DNA of 64,000 nucleotides from Collinsella sp. AM18-10 (GCF_003471585.1 NZ_QRJO01000007.1:1-64000), one strand, 5' to 3'; counted from the first letter of the stretch, positions 1 through 9,057 are shown. The notes: generated by a model not told the origin, from the sequence alone. Translations and numbers: made by a program.

Positions 1-140
1 CTCAAGAAGGAGTAATATCGGGACTTGCAGCGACGGACCTCAGGACGCTCTTACACCACGTCTGCGCGCGCCACCGATTCGGGCGCGTTCAAAATGCGGA
101 TTCGGGCGGTGCTTGCCGCCTGCCAGACACGCCAGTGGTC

Positions 141-176
141 AAAAAACGCCGTTTGTGAGTACTGTCACAAACGGCG
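141..176 (-). terminator. Rho-independent terminator (minus strand)
   Basis: A perfect 12-bp stem (147-158 with 165-176) closes a 6-base loop. Read on the minus strand it ends in a run of six T (141-146). It could end transcripts from the small minus-strand gene at 424-678. The rest of positions 1-423 shows no convincing gene, only this hairpin and a dispersed repeat. Confidence 0.6.
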
Positions 177-330
177 TATCACTTTAGGTGCGGAAAATAA
201 TGAACAAAGTTATAAGAACTGTACGTTAATGAGTGACCATCGACTTCCAATTTGGCGCTAGCTGACGGTGATTAGGAAGTTTCAAGTCGAGTTTTACCGA
301 TTTCGACCAAGAATCGCTGCTACTAAAAAG

Positions 331-365
331 GTAACAGTACTCATATTTGCCCTTTTTTGGCCACA
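331..365. repeat. Dispersed repeat, copy 1 (core ACAGTACTCATATTTGCC)
   Basis: This 35-bp segment is almost identical to 14912-14946 (about two mismatches by eye) and appears inverted at 14729-14760. All copies lie between genes. Its function is unknown. Confidence 0.6.
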
Positions 366-423
366 AGTCCTAAAACAAGCCTCGCCAAGGTCGGGAAGCG
401 GGCCAAATCGCCGGCCTCGAGGC

Positions 424-678
424 TTATTCCACCGTTCCGTAGACGGCGCCCCAGCCGTGGGCGGCCAAGGCGGAGTTGAGCTGGTCGCAAAGTGACTGGC
501 GGTCGTAGTAGCCGGGCGGCAAAAGGTTCACGATTTCCATGAGGTCGGGCGCCAGGTCCAAGATTTCGGCCTGTACGATCAGATCCAGGCGGTCGATGGC
601 GTGGCGGTCGTAAAACAGTCCGTCGACCAGGCGCTGCAAGTCGCCGAATTCCTCGGCCTGAAACGATCCGTACTCCAT
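424..678 (-). CDS. Small hypothetical protein (84 aa)
   Basis: The protein is acidic and soluble, with no signal peptide or membrane segment, and I do not recognise a family. The start at 678 is chosen because the minus strand carries a good Shine-Dalgarno (AGGAGG type, 682-688) just upstream. An in-frame ATG at 708 would add ten residues without such a site. The gene stands alone, divergent from the aminotransferase gene, and a minus-strand terminator lies about 250 bp downstream. Codon use matches its neighbours, so I think it is real, but the function is open. Confidence 0.6.
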   Translation of the reverse strand: MEYGSFQAEEFGDLQRLVDGLFYDRHAIDRLDLIVQAEILDLAPDLMEIVNLLPPGYYDRQSLCDQLNSALAAHGWGAVYGTVE

Positions 679-828
679 AGTGCCTCCTTGGGCGCCCCAC
701 GCCGGCATGCGCGGCGATTCGTAATTGATTGCGATGAACTTAATCTATCACGGCTTCATAACGTTGCGACGATGGCGGTCTATACTTAGACGAACTGCAA
801 CGTACCGCTTCGCGAAAGGTCGCACCCC

Positions 829-2133
829 ATGCAGACGATCTACCAGAAGATGGAAACCACCGAACTCGATGCCGCCATCGAGGCGCTCAAAGCCGAGGTC
901 GCCGAGGTCAAGGCCAAGGGCCTGGCGCTCGACATGGCCCGCGGCAAGCCGTCGCCCTCCCAGGTGGACATCTCTCGACCCATGCTCGATATCCTCAATG
1001 CCGATGCCGATCTGCATGACGGCAACGTCGACTGCTCCAACTACGGCTGCTTTGAGGGCATTCCCTCGGCACGCAAGCTGGCGGGGGAGTTCCTGGGTTG
1101 TCCTGCCGAGCAGACGCTCGTACTGGGCTCATCGAGCCTGCTGATCGAGCACGATATCGCCGGTATGTTCTGGCGTTGCGGCTCGTGCGGCAGCGACCCT
1201 TGGGAGGCTTACGAGGCAGCGCACGACGGCAAGAAGGTCAAGTTCCTGTGCCCTGTTCCCGGCTACGATCGCCACTTTGGCATCACCGCCGATCTGGGCA
1301 TCGAGAACGTCCCCGTCGCGATGACCGACAACGGCCCCGACATGGACGAGATCGAGCGCCTGGTTGCCGCCGACGATTCCATCAAGGGTATCTGGTGCGT
1401 GCCCAAGTATTCCAACCCCACGGGCATCACCTTTAGCGAGGACACTGTGCGCCGCTTGGTCGAGATGCCCACGGCCGCGCCCGATTTCCGCATCTTCTGG
1501 GACAACGCCTACTGCGTGCACGACCTGTACGACGAGACCGACGAGCTCGCCAACATCTTCGATCTTGCCCGCGCGGCGGGCACCGAGGACCGCGTGGTGG
1601 CCTTTGCCTCGACGTCCAAGATCACCTTCCCGGGTGCCGGCATCGGCTTTATCGGTGCGAGCCCCGCGGTCATCGCCGAGTTCTCCAAGCGCCTGAAGGC
1701 TGGTCTTATTAGCGCCGACAAGCTCAACCAGCTGCGTCACGTGCGCTTCCTTCCCACCATCGAGGCGGTCAAGAAGCACATGAAAAAGCATGCCGAGTTC
1801 CTGCGCCCGCGCTTTGAGGCCGTTGAGCGCAAGCTCACCGAGGGCCTGGGCGACACGGGTTGCGCCACCTGGACGCATCCACGCGGCGGCTACTTTGTGA
1901 GCTTCGATGGTCCCGAGGGCTCGGCCCAAAAGGTCGCCGCGCTCTGCGCCGACTTGGGCGTCAAGCTCACGCCGGCCGGTGCCACCTGGCCTTATGGCAA
2001 GGACCCGCGCGACACCAACATCCGCATCGCGCCGAGCTATCCCACGGTCGAGGACCTGGAGGCCGCGCTCGATGTGCTGGTGCTGGCCGTTAAGCTTGTC
2101 GCTGCCGAGCTTGCGCGTGCCGAGCGCGCCTAA
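829..2133 (+). CDS. PLP-dependent aminotransferase, class I (MocR/aspartate aminotransferase-like)
   Basis: A 434-aa fold-type I aminotransferase. The N-terminal LDMARGKPS segment, the NYGCFEGIPSAR stretch and the phosphate-loop region with LGSSSLL match the family annotated as putative aspartate/alanine aminotransferase (Asp_aminotransf, PF12897 type). The PLP lysine is expected in the STSKITFPGAG segment near residue 265. It would move an amino group between an amino acid and a 2-oxo acid in the cytosol, but the substrate cannot be read from sequence. The ribosome site is weak, and an ATG at 850 is a possible alternative start. It is transcribed singly, ahead of a small STAS gene. Confidence 0.85.
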   Translation: MQTIYQKMETTELDAAIEALKAEVAEVKAKGLALDMARGKPSPSQVDISRPMLDILNADADLHDGNVDCSNYGCFEGIPSARKLAGEFLGCPAEQTLVLGSSSLLIEHDIAGMFWRCGSCGSDPWEAYEAAHDGKKVKFLCPVPGYDRHFGITADLGIENVPVAMTDNGPDMDEIERLVAADDSIKGIWCVPKYSNPTGITFSEDTVRRLVEMPTAAPDFRIFWDNAYCVHDLYDETDELANIFDLARAAGTEDRVVAFASTSKITFPGAGIGFIGASPAVIAEFSKRLKAGLISADKLNQLRHVRFLPTIEAVKKHMKKHAEFLRPRFEAVERKLTEGLGDTGCATWTHPRGGYFVSFDGPEGSAQKVAALCADLGVKLTPAGATWPYGKDPRDTNIRIAPSYPTVEDLEAALDVLVLAVKLVAAELARAERA

Positions 2134-2199
2134 CGCGTAGGGCCCCGCAAGTCCGCGCCTAGTACTATCCGCACTTTCGATACGTAAAGGAGCGTATAC

Positions 2200-2514
2200 A
2201 TGGATTTGGGTATTTCCACAAACCCCACGCCAGAGCTCTACACCATTAAGGTGACCGGTGAGATCGATATCTCTAACGCCGATAGCCTGCGCAATGCCAT
2301 CGACCTGGCACTCGAGCAGCCCACCGAGGCCGTTGAGCTCGATTTTGCCCAGGTGAGCTACATTGATTCGACGGGCATTGGCGTGCTCGTGGGCGCCGCG
2401 CACCACGCGGTTGACCACGGCAAGCGCTTTAGCTGCACCAATGTGCAGCCCCCGGTGATGCGCGTGGTTCAGCTGTTGGGTGTCGACCAGGAGATTTCGA
2501 TCACCGCTGCATAA
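2200..2514 (+). CDS. STAS-domain anti-sigma factor antagonist
   Basis: A 104-aa single-domain STAS protein of the SpoIIAA/RsbV type. The signature around the phosphorylatable serine, YIDSTGIGVLV (about residues 52-62), is intact. In the family, the unphosphorylated protein binds an anti-sigma kinase and frees a sigma factor. No partner kinase or sigma factor gene is nearby, so its partner must be encoded elsewhere. The ribosome site AAAGGAG lies 10 bases before the ATG. It could act in another STAS-based switch, but the lone small domain with the DSTG motif makes an RsbV-like role most likely. Confidence 0.85.
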   Translation: MDLGISTNPTPELYTIKVTGEIDISNADSLRNAIDLALEQPTEAVELDFAQVSYIDSTGIGVLVGAAHHAVDHGKRFSCTNVQPPVMRVVQLLGVDQEISITAA

Positions 2515-2666
2515 TCTTTGCCCCAAAAGGGCGTGCCGTTTGGCATATGTTTGTGATGCGCTCGGACGTTTTGGCGTCCGGGCGCTATACTTGACCGAAT
2601 GAATAGACGAGTTCCGGCCGAATGGCGCGGTGCGGGCTCGACTCACATCGAGCCTTGGAGGTATGT

Positions 2667-3251
2667 GTGTTTGGTATTGGAGAGGGTGAGCTCGCGATCA
2701 TCGTGGTCTTCGGCTTTTTGCTGTTTGGCCCGGATAAGCTCCCGCAGATGGGCCGCACGATCGGCCGTGCCATCCGTCAGTTCCGCGAGACGCAGGAAAA
2801 GATGACGGCCGTTGTTCAGTCCGAGATTATCGATCCGGTGAGCGAGGCCGCGTCGGCCCCGGTCAAGCCCAAGAAGACTGCTGCGACCGACGACGATTCC
2901 GATGCGGACGAGGATGCCGCCGAGACGGCAGCGCCCGCCAAGAAGGAGACCTTTGCCGAGCGTCGCGCCCGTCTTGCTGCCGAGAAGGCCGCAAGCGAGG
3001 GTGCTGCTGAGGGCGAAGGCGCTGTTGATGAGGCCGAGGGTACAGAGCCTGCCGCTGCCGCCAAGCCTGTCGTCGAGCCCGAGCCTGCTGCAGAGCCGGA
3101 GCCCGAGCCCGAGCCGGCAGAGCCCACGACGGCTGACCTCTACGCCCGTCGTCCCCGCAAGCGCAAGGCCGTCGTCGACCAGCTCGCTCGCGAGCTCGAG
3201 GCCGAGGACGACGCCGTTGCCGCCGACGCCCCGAAGGGAGGCGATGAGTAA
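2667..3251 (+). CDS. tatA: Sec-independent translocase subunit TatA/TatB
   Basis: The N-terminus has the TatA/B layout: a short helix (GEGELAIIVVFGFLLFG), the FGP hinge, then an amphipathic helix with K/R residues. The GTG at 2667 follows a GGAGGT site (2657-2662) and puts this helix at residue 1, so I prefer it to the ATG at 2622, which adds 15 residues unlike TatA. The tail of about 140 residues is rich in Ala, Glu and Pro with an E-P repeat (about 140-160) and is likely disordered. The stop overlaps the tatC start by one base (TAATG), implying translational coupling. A single TatA/B protein with TatC can form a minimal Tat system exporting folded proteins. Confidence 0.88.
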   Translation: MFGIGEGELAIIVVFGFLLFGPDKLPQMGRTIGRAIRQFRETQEKMTAVVQSEIIDPVSEAASAPVKPKKTAATDDDSDADEDAAETAAPAKKETFAERRARLAAEKAASEGAAEGEGAVDEAEGTEPAAAAKPVVEPEPAAEPEPEPEPAEPTTADLYARRPRKRKAVVDQLARELEAEDDAVAADAPKGGDE

Positions 3252-4042
3252 TGCCTATCGGACCTGCGCGCATGCCGCTCTTCGATCACCTGGGCGAGCT
3301 CCGTCGCCGCCTGACCATCGTGGTCGTGTCGGTGTTTGCCGCCGCCATCGTGCTGTATTTCGCCACGCCCGTGGTGCTCGATATCCTGGAAGATCCCATC
3401 CGCTCGTTTGTGCCGGACGGTAAGTTCTACATCACCACCACGCTCGGCGGCTTTGGCTTGCGCTTCTCGCTGGCCATCAAGATGGCCGTGGTCATGTGCA
3501 CGCCCATGATCATCTGGCAGATTCTGGCATTTTTCCTGCCGGCACTGCGTCCCAACGAGCGCAAATGGGTCGTGCCCACGGTGCTCGCCTCGACGGTGTT
3601 GTTCTTCCTGGGCGCCATCTTCTGCTACTTCATCATCATCCCGGCAGGCTTTGAGTGGCTCATCGGCGAGACCTCGGCCGTCGCCACGGCGCTGCCCGAT
3701 CTGGAGAACTACGTCAACATGGAGCTGCTCTTTATGATCGGCTTTGGTGTGGCGTTTGAGCTGCCGCTTATCATCTTCTACCTGTCCGTCTTTCACATCG
3801 TGTCCTATGCGGCCTTCCGCAGCGCCTGGCGCTACGTGTACGTAGGCCTGCTCGTGGGTTCGGCTGTGATTACGCCCGATGGTTCGCCCGTTACGCTGGG
3901 CCTCATGTATGGCGCCCTGCTCTCGCTCTACGAAATCTCGCTTGCCATCGCCCGCGTGGTCATTACCGCGCGCGAGGGCAAGGAGGGCCTGTTCGTGAGC
4001 CGTCTGGACCTGTTCTCGGACGACGAGGACGACGAGGAGTAA
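3251..4042 (+). CDS. tatC: Sec-independent translocase protein TatC
   Basis: A 263-aa polytopic membrane protein with six hydrophobic segments. It has the TatC hallmarks: HLGELRRRL near the N-terminus (about residues 13-21) and the FELPLIIF helix. TatC is the receptor for twin-arginine signal peptides. The C-terminus is acidic (DDEDDEE) and cytosolic. It overlaps tatA by one base and is followed after six bases by hypA, so tatA-tatC-hypA-hypB may form one transcript. That pairing suits Tat export and metal-centre maturation of cofactor-bearing enzymes, though no hydrogenase structural gene lies in the window. Confidence 0.95.
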   Translation: MPIGPARMPLFDHLGELRRRLTIVVVSVFAAAIVLYFATPVVLDILEDPIRSFVPDGKFYITTTLGGFGLRFSLAIKMAVVMCTPMIIWQILAFFLPALRPNERKWVVPTVLASTVLFFLGAIFCYFIIIPAGFEWLIGETSAVATALPDLENYVNMELLFMIGFGVAFELPLIIFYLSVFHIVSYAAFRSAWRYVYVGLLVGSAVITPDGSPVTLGLMYGALLSLYEISLAIARVVITAREGKEGLFVSRLDLFSDDEDDEE

Positions 4043-4048
4043 ATCGGT

Positions 4049-4405
4049 ATGCACGAGGTTGGCATTGTCAACGGCATACTCGATACAGTGATTCGTGCGG
4101 CGCGTGGGGCGGGGGCCTCGCGCGCCGTTTTGGTAACGCTGCGTATCGGGGATATGACCGAGGTCGTGCGCGAGGCGCTCGACTTTGCCTGGGAGACGTT
4201 TCGCGACGAGGACCCGCTCACGCGCGGCTGCGAGCTTGCCGTAGAGGAAGTCCATCCACAAAGCGAGTGCCTGGACTGCGGCGAGGTCTTTGATCACGAC
4301 CGTTTCCATTGTCGCTGCCCCCAATGTGGTGGCGCCAACGTGCGCCTGCTGCACGGCCGCGAGCTCGACATCGCCAGTATCGAAATCGAAACCCCCGACG
4401 ATTAG
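4049..4405 (+). CDS. hypA: Hydrogenase nickel-incorporation protein HypA
   Basis: A 118-aa metallochaperone. It begins Met-His-Glu, the nickel-binding N-terminus of HypA, and carries the structural zinc site as C74-x-x-C77 and C90-x-x-C93. HypA works with HypB to load nickel into the large subunit of [NiFe]-hydrogenase, and in some bacteria into urease. Length and motifs match the family throughout. It starts six bases after tatC and lies 55 bases before hypB. No hydrogenase, urease, or other hyp gene is seen here. Confidence 0.95.
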   Translation: MHEVGIVNGILDTVIRAARGAGASRAVLVTLRIGDMTEVVREALDFAWETFRDEDPLTRGCELAVEEVHPQSECLDCGEVFDHDRFHCRCPQCGGANVRLLHGRELDIASIEIETPDD

Positions 4406-4460
4406 CCCGCTAGCCATCTGGTGATGGGGTATAAAGGGGCCAAATTAAGGAGCGCTAAGT

Positions 4461-5144
4461 ATGACCGAGAAAACGATTGATATCGCATCGCCGATCCTGT
4501 CGCGCAACGAGCGCTTGGCAGATCAGCTGCGTCAGCGTTTTAATGAGACAAACACCTATGTGATCAATGTACTGTCGAGCCCTGGCTCGGGCAAGACCAC
4601 CACGATTCTGGGCACCAACGAGCGCCTGCGTGACAAGGCGGGCCTGCGTTGCGCCGTCATCGAGGGCGATATCGCCTCGGATGTCGACGCCATCACCATG
4701 AAGGAAGCCGGCATGCCCGCCATCCAGATCAACACGGGCGGTCTGTGCCACCTCGAGGGCAACATGATCATGGAGGCCGTTGACGCGTTCGACCAGGCGG
4801 TGGGCCTTCAAAACATCGACGTCATCTTTATCGAAAACGTGGGCAACCTGGTCTGCCCAGTCGACTTTGACCTGGGCGAGAACCTGTCCATCATGATTCT
4901 CTCGGTGCCCGAGGGCGACGACAAGCCCATCAAGTACCCGGGCATCTTCCAACACGCCGGCGCGCAGCTGCTCAACAAGGTCGACGTAGCTCCGGCTTTC
5001 GATTTTGACATGGATAGGTATACTAAGACACTCGATGACCTCAATCCGCAGGCGCCGCGGTTTGCCGTGAGCGCGCGCAAGGGCGAGGGCATGGATGCCT
5101 GGTGCGATTGGCTCATCGGGCAGATTGAGCAAGCAAGGGCGTAA
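4461..5144 (+). CDS. hypB: Hydrogenase nickel-incorporation GTPase HypB
   Basis: A 227-aa SIMIBI-class GTPase. The P-loop is SSPGSGKTT (K45), followed by a switch region with EGDIASDVDA and a nucleotide-specificity segment near LLNKVDV. GTP hydrolysis drives nickel transfer with HypA. The N-terminus lacks the His-rich stretch that some HypB proteins use to store nickel. A strong AAGGAG site precedes the ATG. It follows hypA and is probably co-transcribed with it. The His/Cys-rich tail missing here appears instead on an unrelated dehydrogenase at 18486-19565. Confidence 0.95.
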   Translation: MTEKTIDIASPILSRNERLADQLRQRFNETNTYVINVLSSPGSGKTTTILGTNERLRDKAGLRCAVIEGDIASDVDAITMKEAGMPAIQINTGGLCHLEGNMIMEAVDAFDQAVGLQNIDVIFIENVGNLVCPVDFDLGENLSIMILSVPEGDDKPIKYPGIFQHAGAQLLNKVDVAPAFDFDMDRYTKTLDDLNPQAPRFAVSARKGEGMDAWCDWLIGQIEQARA

Positions 5145-5198
5145 GTCGGCCGCCATACGGGCGGGCGTAGCCGCAGAGATACGAGATAGGAGCCTCTT

Positions 5199-7793
5199 TT
5201 GAAGCTCATCATCGCCGAGAAAAACGACGCCGCGCGTCAGATCGCCGAGCGGCTGTCCACGGGTAAGCCCAAAAAGGACAAGGTGTACAACACCGCCATC
5301 TACCGTTTTGAGTGGAAGGGCGAGGAGTGCGTGACCATCGGCCTTGCCGGTCACATCCTGGCGCCCGATTTTTGCGACAGCGTGCTGTTCGATAAAAAGC
5401 TGGGTTGGTATTCGGTGACCGAGGACGGTGAGATGTTGCCGGCCGATATGCCCGATGGCTTGGCCCGCCCGCCGTACGACACCAAGCGCAAGCCGTTCCT
5501 TGCTGATGGCATTTCCATCAAGGGCTGGAAGCTCGAGAGCCTGCCTTACCTCACCTGGGCGCCCGTCATTAAGCTACCGGCCGAGAAAGAGCTCATCCGC
5601 TCGCTCAAGAACCTTGCCAAGAAGTCCGACAGTGTCATCATCGCCACGGACTTCGATCGCGAGGGCGAATTGATCGGCTCGGATGCCCTCAACAAGGTGC
5701 GCGAGGTTGCGCCCGATTTGCCGGTCGCCCGTGCCCAGTATTCTTCGTTTACCAAGGCCGAGATCACGCAGGCCTTCGACAACCTCGTCTCGCTCGACCA
5801 GAACCTGGCCGATGCCGGCGAGAGCCGTCAGCACATCGACCTCATTTGGGGCGCGGTGCTCACGCGCTATCTGACGCTCGCCAAGTTTGGCGGCTTTGGC
5901 AACGTGCGTTCCGCCGGTCGTGTGCAGACGCCGACGCTTGCCCTGGTGGTCGAGCGCGAGCGCGAGCGCATGGCGTTTGTGCCCGAGGACTATTGGCAGA
6001 TTCGCGGCATGGGTGCCGCTCAGGGTGCTGCCGAGGATGACCGCTTTAAGATTGCGCACAAGACGGCACGTTTTACCGATAAAGATGCTGCCGAGACGGC
6101 GTACGGCCACGTCGACGGCGCTACGACGGCAACCGTCGCCGCGGTGACCAAGCGCTCCCGCAAGCAGCAGCCGCCCACCCCGTTTGCGACGACCTCGCTG
6201 CAGGCTGCCGCCGCGGCCGAGGGCATCTCACCTGCACGTACCATGCGCATCGCCGAGTCCCTCTACATGGCGGGCCTCATCAGCTATCCGCGTGTCGACA
6301 ACACCGTGTACCCTGCGACGCTCGATCTGGGCGCCGTGGTGAGCGACCTGGCAAAGATCAACCCGGCGCTGGCGCCCGTGTGCAAAAAGGTACTCGCCGG
6401 CCCCATGAAGCCCACGCGCGGCAAGGTTGAGACCACCGACCACCCGCCCATCTACCCCACGGGCGAAGGCGATCCGTCCACGCTCGATGGCGGCCAGCGC
6501 AAGCTCTACGACCTCATTGCCCGCCGCTTCCTGGCGACGCTTATGGGTCCCGCGACCATCGAAAACACTAAGCTCGAGCTCGACATGAACGGTGAGCCGT
6601 TCGTGGCCTCGGGCGACGTGCTCGTGACCCCGGGCTTCCGCGAGGCCTACCCGTACGGCCTTAAGCGCGACGAGCAGATGCCGCCGCTGGAGCAGGGCGA
6701 CACGGTCGACGTGTTCGACATTAAGCTTGAGGCCAAGCAGACCGAGCCGCCCGCGCGCTACAGCCAGGGCAAGCTCGTGCAGGAGATGGAAAAGCGCGGC
6801 CTGGGCACCAAGTCCACGCGCGCGAGCATCATCGAGCGCCTGTATGCCGTGCGCTATCTCAAAAACGATCCCGTTGAGCCGAGCCAGCTGGGCATCGCCA
6901 TCATCGACGCGCTGACGCAGTTTGCCCCGCGCATAACGAGCCCCGATATGACCAGCGAGCTCGACGGCGACATGACTCGCGTCGAGCGCGGCGAGGACAC
7001 CGAAGAGCATGTCGTGACGCACTCGCGTGCGCTGCTGGCCGGCGTGCTCGACGAGCTGCTCAAGCATACGCGGGAGCTCGGCGACGCCATCAGCGACGCC
7101 GTCACGGCTGATGCGCGCGTGGGCGCCTGCCCCAAGTGCGGCAAGGACCTGGTTATGAAGACGAGCGCCAAGACCCGTGGCAGCTTCATTGGCTGCATGG
7201 GCTGGCCCGACTGCGACGTGACCTATCCGGTCCCGAGCGGCGTCAAGGTGAGCCCGCTCGAGGGCGAGGCCGCCGTGTGCCCCGAATGCGGTGCGCCGCG
7301 CATCAAGTGTCAGCCGTTCCGCCAGAAGGCTTTCGAGATCTGCGTGAACCCGACGTGCCCCACCAACTACGAGCCCGACCTTAAAGTGGGCGAGTGCAAG
7401 GTGTGTGCCGAGGCCGGACGCCATGGCGACCTGATCGCGCACAAGAGCGAGAAGAGCGGCAAGCGCTTTATCCGCTGCACCAACTACGATGACTGCGGCG
7501 TGAGCTATCCGCTGCCGGCGCGTGGCAAGCTCGAGGCGACGGGCGAGACCTGTCCCGAGTGCGGCGCCCCCATCGTGGTGGTCAACACGGCGCGCGGTCC
7601 GTGGCGTATCTGCGTCAACATGGACTGCCCGACCAAGGAGAAGAAGCCCGCCCGCGGTCGCAAGACCACAACCAAGGCGAGCACGGCAAAGAAGACGACG
7701 GCGGCCAAGAAGACGACGGCTAAGAAAGCCACTGCCGCCAAGAAGACGACCGCGAAGAAGTCGACTGCCAAGAAAACAGCCGCCGACAAGTAA
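5199..7793 (+). CDS. topA: DNA topoisomerase I (type IA)
   Basis: An 864-aa type IA topoisomerase that relaxes negative supercoils. The N-terminal Toprim domain (MKLIIAEKNDAAR and the acidic TDFDREGE motif near residue 150) is followed by the catalytic core with Y363 in GLISYPRVDN as the attacking tyrosine. From about residue 640 there are three Cys4 zinc ribbons. The last 45 residues are repeats of Lys, Thr and Ala, a histone-H1-like DNA-binding tail seen in actinobacterial TopA. The start is TTG at 5199, behind an ATAGGAG site. The Toprim opening resembles archaeal-type and TopB-like enzymes more than E. coli TopA. A strong terminator follows. Confidence 0.93.
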   Translation: MKLIIAEKNDAARQIAERLSTGKPKKDKVYNTAIYRFEWKGEECVTIGLAGHILAPDFCDSVLFDKKLGWYSVTEDGEMLPADMPDGLARPPYDTKRKPFLADGISIKGWKLESLPYLTWAPVIKLPAEKELIRSLKNLAKKSDSVIIATDFDREGELIGSDALNKVREVAPDLPVARAQYSSFTKAEITQAFDNLVSLDQNLADAGESRQHIDLIWGAVLTRYLTLAKFGGFGNVRSAGRVQTPTLALVVERERERMAFVPEDYWQIRGMGAAQGAAEDDRFKIAHKTARFTDKDAAETAYGHVDGATTATVAAVTKRSRKQQPPTPFATTSLQAAAAAEGISPARTMRIAESLYMAGLISYPRVDNTVYPATLDLGAVVSDLAKINPALAPVCKKVLAGPMKPTRGKVETTDHPPIYPTGEGDPSTLDGGQRKLYDLIARRFLATLMGPATIENTKLELDMNGEPFVASGDVLVTPGFREAYPYGLKRDEQMPPLEQGDTVDVFDIKLEAKQTEPPARYSQGKLVQEMEKRGLGTKSTRASIIERLYAVRYLKNDPVEPSQLGIAIIDALTQFAPRITSPDMTSELDGDMTRVERGEDTEEHVVTHSRALLAGVLDELLKHTRELGDAISDAVTADARVGACPKCGKDLVMKTSAKTRGSFIGCMGWPDCDVTYPVPSGVKVSPLEGEAAVCPECGAPRIKCQPFRQKAFEICVNPTCPTNYEPDLKVGECKVCAEAGRHGDLIAHKSEKSGKRFIRCTNYDDCGVSYPLPARGKLEATGETCPECGAPIVVVNTARGPWRICVNMDCPTKEKKPARGRKTTTKASTAKKTTAAKKTTAKKATAAKKTTAKKSTAKKTAADK

Positions 7794-7815
7794 CGGCGCA
7801 GTCGAAACATTGCCC

Positions 7816-7858
7816 AAAAAAAACGAGCGAGGACCCCGCGATCCTCGCTCGTTTTTTT
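7816..7858. terminator. Bidirectional Rho-independent terminator after topA
   Basis: An 11-bp perfect stem (7823-7833 with 7842-7852) is flanked by A8 on the left and T7 on the right, so it can stop transcription from topA and from the convergent minus-strand gene at 7937-8920. Confidence 0.9.
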
Positions 7859-7860
7859 GA

Positions 7861-7918
7861 CCGGCAGTTAGGGACGTTCTTTTTCTGCCGGCAGTTTGGG
7901 AACGTCCCTAACTGCCGG
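7861..7918. repeat. Inverted repeat of the GGGACGTTC family
   Basis: A perfect 19-bp inverted repeat (7861-7879 with 7900-7918) contains AGGGACGTTC. Related sequences built around GGGACGTTC or GAACGTCCC occur at 38571-38620 and 52940-53000, with a decayed copy near 37038-37078. All lie between genes, next to terminators. Confidence 0.7.
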
Positions 7919-7936
7919 CTCGGGAACGACAAAGCG

Positions 7937-8920
7937 CTAGTTCACCTCGACAGGCTTGGCGCCGGGATAGCGCTCCTCAAAGTCTAGGCGGTACTTATTG
8001 TCATTGGTGCCCGCCACGTTGTCGCGCGACAGCGGCGCCACGATCTCATTCTTGTGGTCCGCAGGCTTGGCGTATTTCAGGCTGATCTCCCAGGCATCAC
8101 AGATTGCGTCAATGCGGTGATCCAGGTCGTCGTACAGGGCGATGATGTCCTTCCAGGAGCTGTAGTTCTTGGAGCTCGTCGGGACGTCCAGGTCCTCGAC
8201 GATGTCGTAATACTGCTCGATGGTGTCCTCCGTGCGCTCGGCGACGTCGGCGAGATTTTGACGGGTGGTTCGATCCTCTTCCAGATAGTTGCCGTTGAAG
8301 TTCTGCGCGCAGCCACGGACCTGGCTGTCGAGATCTTCGAGCAGGTCGTAGTATTCGCTCAGTCGGCGGTAGAGGTTCTGCTCAGAGAGCGTTGCTTCGC
8401 CGCCATCCTCGTCGTCATCATCGTCATCGTCGTAAAGGCTATTGGGATCGCCGAGAGGCTTTAGGCCATCGTCGTCGACGTCATGGTGCAGCTTAGCTAC
8501 CTCGGCAGTCGTCTGCGTGGCGGCGTTGTCGAACGGTCTGATTGCAAAGAAGATGACCAGGGCGATGATGATCGCCACCAGCACAACGATAACGGCGATA
8601 AGCGGCCCGGTGCCGCTCTTTTTGGAAGCGGGGGTTTGTGGCGAAGCGGGCACGTATGCGGGAACCGGCTGCTGTTGGGGCGAGCCGCTCGCGACGGGTA
8701 TGCGCTGCGTGGTCTCGACGGTCTCGGTCCTTGCGGCGGGGTCGGGGCTATAGGCGAGGGAGTCGTCCGCCTTGGCTTGCGGCGTATCAAGGGAGCCGGT
8801 CTGCTCAAAAGCGGGCTGGCTATCGCTCGCGGCTGTTTGCTCAACGGGTGCACCGCACGAGGTGCAGAACTTGGCATCATCTGCAAGACGCTTGCCGCAC
8901 GAGGCGCAATACCGAGACAT
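7937..8920 (-). CDS. Zinc-ribbon membrane-anchored protein
   Basis: A 327-aa protein starting at 8920, where a minus-strand AAAGGAG site fits. The N-terminus is a zinc ribbon (C5, C8, C19, C22). A Pro/Gln/Ser-rich linker leads to one membrane helix around residues 105-127 (IAVIVVLVAIIIALVIFF). Next is an Asp-rich stretch with a run of eight Asp or Glu, then a helical C-terminal domain without a recognised family. Topology suggests a cytosolic ribbon and an extracytoplasmic C-terminal domain. Proteins with this layout are common in Coriobacteriia and Firmicutes and mostly uncharacterised. It is convergent with topA. Confidence 0.8.
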   Translation of the reverse strand: MSRYCASCGKRLADDAKFCTSCGAPVEQTAASDSQPAFEQTGSLDTPQAKADDSLAYSPDPAARTETVETTQRIPVASGSPQQQPVPAYVPASPQTPASKKSGTGPLIAVIVVLVAIIIALVIFFAIRPFDNAATQTTAEVAKLHHDVDDDGLKPLGDPNSLYDDDDDDDEDGGEATLSEQNLYRRLSEYYDLLEDLDSQVRGCAQNFNGNYLEEDRTTRQNLADVAERTEDTIEQYYDIVEDLDVPTSSKNYSSWKDIIALYDDLDHRIDAICDAWEISLKYAKPADHKNEIVAPLSRDNVAGTNDNKYRLDFEERYPGAKPVEVN

Positions 8921-8990
8921 TGCCACTCCTTTCGCCACATTTCAATGCAATACGACGATTATACCCAGCATCCAAAATTCCCCATCATAA

Positions 8991-9057
8991 GTTGCGGTGA
9001 AATAGGGACTGTTTGGCGGTCTCAGAGCTTCAATCAGTCCCTATTTCACCGCAACTT
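8991..9057. repeat. Perfect 22-bp inverted repeat (GAAATAGGGAC family)
   Basis: Arms 8991-9012 and 9036-9057 are exact reverse complements around a 23-base loop. A partial arm with the same core (TTGCGGCGAAATAGGG) appears at 47927-47942. No T-tract follows, so it is not a classic terminator. It lies between the zinc-ribbon gene and tmk. Confidence 0.75.

Noticed and set aside
25-261. A 78-codon frame at the window start
   Set aside because: It runs through a terminator hairpin, lacks a ribosome site and has no family resemblance.
1129-2646. A 505-codon minus-strand frame opposite the aminotransferase and STAS genes
   Set aside because: Same reason: the plus-strand genes carry clear family motifs, and the antisense product has none.
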